Shown here: positions 8,596 through 10,839 of the stretch, piece by piece
How the letters are laid out: every line of letters begins with the position of its first letter
Numbering within the stretch: position 1 is the stretch's first letter
Source: Tissierellia bacterium
GTDB lineage: Bacteria > Bacillota_A > Clostridia > Tissierellales > Peptoniphilaceae
Direction of reading: 5' to 3'
DNA length: 10,839 nucleotides
Assembly: GCA_012513395.1 (NCBI GenBank)
Contig: JAAZCH010000027.1
Location: 1 to 10,839 of the forward strand
Translations under genes and position numbers: made by a program
The notes under the pieces: model-generated
What the model saw: the letters and a program-made list of their open reading frames with translations, nothing else
What the model was told of the DNA's origin: nothing
The model's database searches: none

Positions 8596-9262
8596 GGCTA
8601 CCACCTACGATTAGCCCATCTTCAATTCGCACGATGGTGTCTCCAATTTGTGCAATCTCTTCGTTGTGAGTAATCATAATCAAAGTCTGCTTGAATTTTT
8701 GGTTGGAAATTTTAAGAAGGCTCATAACATCTTGAGAAGTTTTGGAATCCAAATTTCCTGTGGGCTCATCTGCTAGTACAATGGCTGGTTTCGATGCCAT
8801 GGCTCTGGCTATGGCGACACGTTGTTGCTGTCCCCCTGATAGCTGATTAGGAAGGCTCTCCATCTTGTCGTAAATTCCAATGGTATTTAAAATTTCTTTT
8901 ACGTATTCCATATCTACAACATTTCCGTCAAGTTGGATAGGCAAAATTACATTTTCTAAGACGTTTAACACAGGAATAAGATTGTAATATTGAAATACAA
9001 ATCCGATTTTTCTTCTGCGAAATATCGTGAGCTCATCGTCATTCATAGAGAAAATATTTTTCCCCTCGATAAATACTTCCCCTGATGTTGGACGATCTAG
9101 TCCTCCTAGCGTGTGTAACAAGGTGGACTTACCACTTCCTGATGTGCCGACGATGGATACGAAATCTCCTTTATTACAAGAAAAATTTACGCCGTCCAAG
9201 GCTTTCGTCACTACATTTCCATTTTTATAATATTTTTTTAAGTCAAAAGTTTCTACTATCAT
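8588..9262 (-). CDS. ABC transporter ATP-binding protein (LolD/MacB/BceA type)
   Basis: This is the nucleotide-binding subunit that powers the permease encoded directly downstream. It has 224 residues. The order of motifs is complete: Walker A GTSGSGKST (39-47), Q-loop Gln91 in FVFQYYNLIPVLNVLENV, signature LSGGQQQRVAIARA (141-154), Walker B IVLADEPTGNLDS with Asp165 and Glu166, and H-loop His199 in MITHNEE. The sequence around the Q-loop and the short length are typical of ATPases paired with FtsX-like permeases. An in-frame upstream ATG (9298) is rejected because a perfect AAGGAGGT (9274-9267) lies four bases before the ATG at 9262. The stop overlaps the permease start by 8 nt, so translation is probably coupled. 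The 88-nt gap before it, unlike the 18-nt gap between regulator and kinase, suggests a separate promoter. Confidence 0.96.
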   Translation of the reverse strand: MIVETFDLKKYYKNGNVVTKALDGVNFSCNKGDFVSIVGTSGSGKSTLLHTLGGLDRPTSGEVFIEGKNIFSMNDDELTIFRRRKIGFVFQYYNLIPVLNVLENVILPIQLDGNVVDMEYVKEILNTIGIYDKMESLPNQLSGGQQQRVAIARAMASKPAIVLADEPTGNLDSKTSQDVMSLLKISNQKFKQTLIMITHNEEIAQIGDTIVRIEDGLIVGGSHD

Positions 9263-9272
9263 AGCTACCTCC

Positions 9273-9298
9273 TTGGGTAATCCAATTGTATCACCCAA
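9273..9298 (-). promoter_or_regulatory. Stem-loop / operator-like palindrome abutting the ATPase ribosome site
   Basis: On the - strand TTGGGTGAT and ATTACCCAA form a 9-bp stem with one G-T wobble around the 8-nt loop ACAATTGG. The last two stem bases are the first two of the Shine-Dalgarno AAGGAGGT. As RNA it could affect translation of the ATPase; as DNA it is a palindrome centred on CAATTG. Its loop also contains the TACAAT -10 candidate, so these roles exclude one another in part. Confidence 0.5.
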
Positions 9299-9321
9299 TA
9301 CTTACGACAATATGTCACAAG
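9285..9321 (-). promoter_or_regulatory. Candidate promoter and regulator site of the ABC genes
   Basis: On the - strand TACAAT (9290-9285) is a good -10 match. No good -35 lies 16-18 bases upstream. Instead, that region overlaps an inverted repeat with core GACA-TAT-TGTC (9316-9306), extended imperfectly to CTTGTGACA/TGTCGTAAG (9321-9301). A poor -35 overlapped by a dyad fits an activator-dependent promoter, with the neighbouring response regulator as the likely activator. The dyad loosely resembles the TNACA-N4-TGTAA site described for BceR-type regulators, but spacing and one half differ. Confidence 0.4.
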
Positions 9322-9341
9322 AAATTGAATTCTTTCAATTT
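9322..9341 (-). other. AT-rich perfect hairpin just after the kinase stop codon
   Basis: AAATTGAA and TTCAATTT pair perfectly over 8 bases around a 4-base loop (AGAA on the - strand). It starts nine bases after the kinase stop. It could be a weak terminator or processing site that partly separates the regulator-kinase transcript from the ABC genes, but it has only two G-C pairs and no long U-tract. Confidence 0.4.
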
Positions 9342-9350
9342 TGTAAGAAT

Positions 9351-10253
9351 TTAGCCGCGAGGTAGATAGATAGAAAAAGTAGAGCCAGCATTTTCTTTGG
9401 AAGTTAATTTAATATAACCACCTTGGTTCATAATAATTTCTCTCGCCAAATAAAGTCCCAAACCTAGACCTTCTATCTTGGAAACGTCTTTGCTGCGATA
9501 AAATCTTTGGAAAATTTTGCTATGCTCTATTTCAGATATTCCTATTCCAAAATCTTCAATGTCGATTCTCGTAAACATTTCAAAGACGGACGCAGAAATT
9601 TTTATACTCGAATTTACTCTAGAGTATTTTATAGCATTGTCCAAAATATTGTAGATAGCTTCTTCCGTCCACTTTTCATCGAACAAGGCTTTCACGTCAG
9701 ATTTTTCATAAACTACTTCGATTTCTTTTTCATCAGCTTTTTCTTTTAAGCCTGTTATGGAATTTAGGATAATGAAATCGACATTTGAAAGTGTAGGATT
9801 TAAAGAAATAATTCCCGTCTCCAGTCTGGACATTCTCACTAAAGCTCCTATTAAAAACTTCAGTTTTTCTCCTTGGTACAAAACTCTCTCTATACTATCT
9901 CGTCCAAAATCAGTTAGAGTTTCCTTTTCCTTTATCAACTCGCTATACAAAATCATATTGGCCAAAGGAGTTTTAATTTGGTGAGAAATATCTGAAATCA
10001 TTCGATTTATCGTAGCCTTTTCCCTCTCCAAGTCTCCCTTGGTAAGTAGTGATGATTTAAGAAAGTCTAAGAATTTTATCTCCACTTTAGAAAGCATACT
10101 CTCGTCGATTTTGTAATCTACAAACTCTCCATTTTTTGCAGAGTCTATCATGCGGTCAATGGATGCGAGAATTCTTTTATTTTCTTTTCGTTGTTTTGCA
10201 CCATAGATGATAGAAATTAACAATAAAACCATTAAGATTATTATAAATTCCAT
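9351..10253 (-). CDS. Sensor histidine kinase without an extracellular sensor domain
   Basis: This membrane kinase autophosphorylates and passes phosphate to the response regulator encoded just upstream. It has 300 residues. A single hydrophobic segment (about 3-18) is followed by a basic stretch (KQRKENKR) and a cytoplasmic region with no recognisable sensor domain. The HisKA dimerisation domain has the H-box ISDISHQIKTPLANM with phosphorylated His91. The ATPase domain has the N-box with Asn206 (YNILDNAIKYS), G1 DFGIG (234-238), the F-box IFQRFYRS and G2 GLGLG (262-266). All catalytic boxes look intact. The ATG is preceded by AAGGAGA at about six bases. It lies 18 nt after the regulator stop, so the two are cotranscribed. 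With no outside domain, the stimulus may come through the membrane or the adjacent permease, as in Bce-type systems; that is inference. Confidence 0.94.
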   Translation of the reverse strand: MEFIIILMVLLLISIIYGAKQRKENKRILASIDRMIDSAKNGEFVDYKIDESMLSKVEIKFLDFLKSSLLTKGDLEREKATINRMISDISHQIKTPLANMILYSELIKEKETLTDFGRDSIERVLYQGEKLKFLIGALVRMSRLETGIISLNPTLSNVDFIILNSITGLKEKADEKEIEVVYEKSDVKALFDEKWTEEAIYNILDNAIKYSRVNSSIKISASVFEMFTRIDIEDFGIGISEIEHSKIFQRFYRSKDVSKIEGLGLGLYLAREIIMNQGGYIKLTSKENAGSTFSIYLPRG

Positions 10254-10271
10254 AAAATTCTCCTTGTTTTC

Positions 10272-10839
10272 CTATTCCCAGTAATATCCAATCCCATACA
10301 CAGTTTTAATATGCTTGGGATTTTTAGAGTCTTCTTCTAGTTTGTCTCTTAATCTCTTGATAGTTACCGAAACTGTATTTTCATAGACGAAATCTCCGCC
10401 GTCTGTCCAAATGTAATCCAAAATTTTTTCTCTGCTTAAAGTGATTCCCTTATTATCTATTAGCAATTTTAAAAGTTTCTGCTCCGTCTTACTTAGTTCT
10501 ATTTCTTTGTCGTCAACAAAAAATTTCATCTTGTCAAAATCAAATGAAAATAAATCCTTTTTATATTTAGATTTATCCTCGTGATGATTCAATTGAGCAT
10601 TTACTCTAGCACGCAAAATCGCCAGGGAAAATGGTTTTGTTATATAATCATTGGCTCCCAATTCAAACCCCAAAACTTCATCTATTTCCAAATCCTTTGC
10701 CGTTAGGATAATAACTGGAATTTCAGAAGATTTCCTAATCTCTTTCAAAAAATCCAAACCATTTCCGTCTGGCAAGTTCAAATCCAAGATTACCAAATCA
10801 TATGTATTTTTATCAAAACCTGCTCTCCCCTCTTCCAAT
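10272..10839 (-). CDS. Response regulator, OmpR/PhoB family (5' end outside the window)
   Basis: This is the DNA-binding partner of the adjacent kinase. The right window edge cuts the gene, so roughly the first 30-35 residues, including the acidic pocket, are missing and the true start is not visible; the reading frame is open to the edge. What remains shows the phospho-acceptor aspartate in YDLVILDLNLPDG, the switch threonine in VIILTAKD and the conserved lysine in NDYITKPFS, completing the receiver domain. A short linker leads to a winged-helix domain with LSKTEQKLLKLLIDNKG, SREKILDYIW, the recognition helix YENTVSVTIKRLRDKLE and the wing ending IKTVYGIGYYWE. Likely targets are its own operon and the gap before the ABC ATPase gene. 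Confidence 0.95.
   Translation of the reverse strand, partial: LEEGRAGFDKNTYDLVILDLNLPDGNGLDFLKEIRKSSEIPVIILTAKDLEIDEVLGFELGANDYITKPFSLAILRARVNAQLNHHEDKSKYKKDLFSFDFDKMKFFVDDKEIELSKTEQKLLKLLIDNKGITLSREKILDYIWTDGGDFVYENTVSVTIKRLRDKLEEDSKNPKHIKTVYGIGYYWE

Noticed and set aside
9263..9298. Longer start (ATG 9298) for the ABC ATPase
   Set aside because: The extension would translate through a perfect AAGGAGGT and the stem-loop. The ABC domain begins naturally at MIVETFDLKKYY.

Overview
The window is an AT-rich stretch from a low-GC Gram-positive bacterium (Bacillota, most likely a clostridium- or Tissierella-like anaerobe). The evidence is a T-box leader, strong purine-rich Shine-Dalgarno sites, heavy AGA arginine use, a [4Fe-4S]-lineage dihydroxyacid dehydratase, and a response regulator / histidine kinase / ABC exporter cluster of the Bacillota type. 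The species cannot be named from sequence alone.

Part one (1-5870, + strand) is a complete branched-chain amino acid operon. A T-box leader (about 11-276) with a likely valine specifier ends in a terminator that competes with an antiterminator. It is followed by a 74-residue ACT-domain protein resembling the IlvM/IlvN regulatory subunit of acetohydroxyacid synthase, then ilvC, ilvD, ilvB and ilvE. IlvB (probably with the ACT protein), IlvC, IlvD and IlvE give the four common steps from pyruvate (or pyruvate plus 2-oxobutyrate) to valine and isoleucine, all under one tRNA-charging switch. The regulatory subunit gene sits first and is separated from ilvB by two genes, which is not the usual ilvBN arrangement.

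Part two (5864-5971) is the short gap where the two gene sets converge. It is filled by a composite repeat: imperfect 7-nt tandem units, a 19-bp near-perfect palindrome with an 11-nt loop, and five more imperfect 7-nt units. The outer units run into the stop codons of both flanking genes.

Part three (5965-10839, - strand) reads leftward: an OmpR-family response regulator (its start lies beyond the right edge), a histidine kinase with one membrane segment and no extracellular sensor domain, an 88-nt gap rich in inverted repeats, an ABC ATPase of the LolD/MacB/BceA type, and an 876-residue FtsX-like permease with two large extracellular domains. The layout suggests a cell-envelope or antimicrobial-peptide sensing and export module whose ABC genes may be induced by the neighbouring two-component system. 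The substrate is not evident.

No tRNA, rRNA, CRISPR array, transposase or phage gene was seen. The most unusual items are the heptamer-palindrome-heptamer element, the detached ACT-only subunit, the inverted repeats before the ABC genes, and a Tyr in place of the usual Arg in the IlvC cofactor loop.
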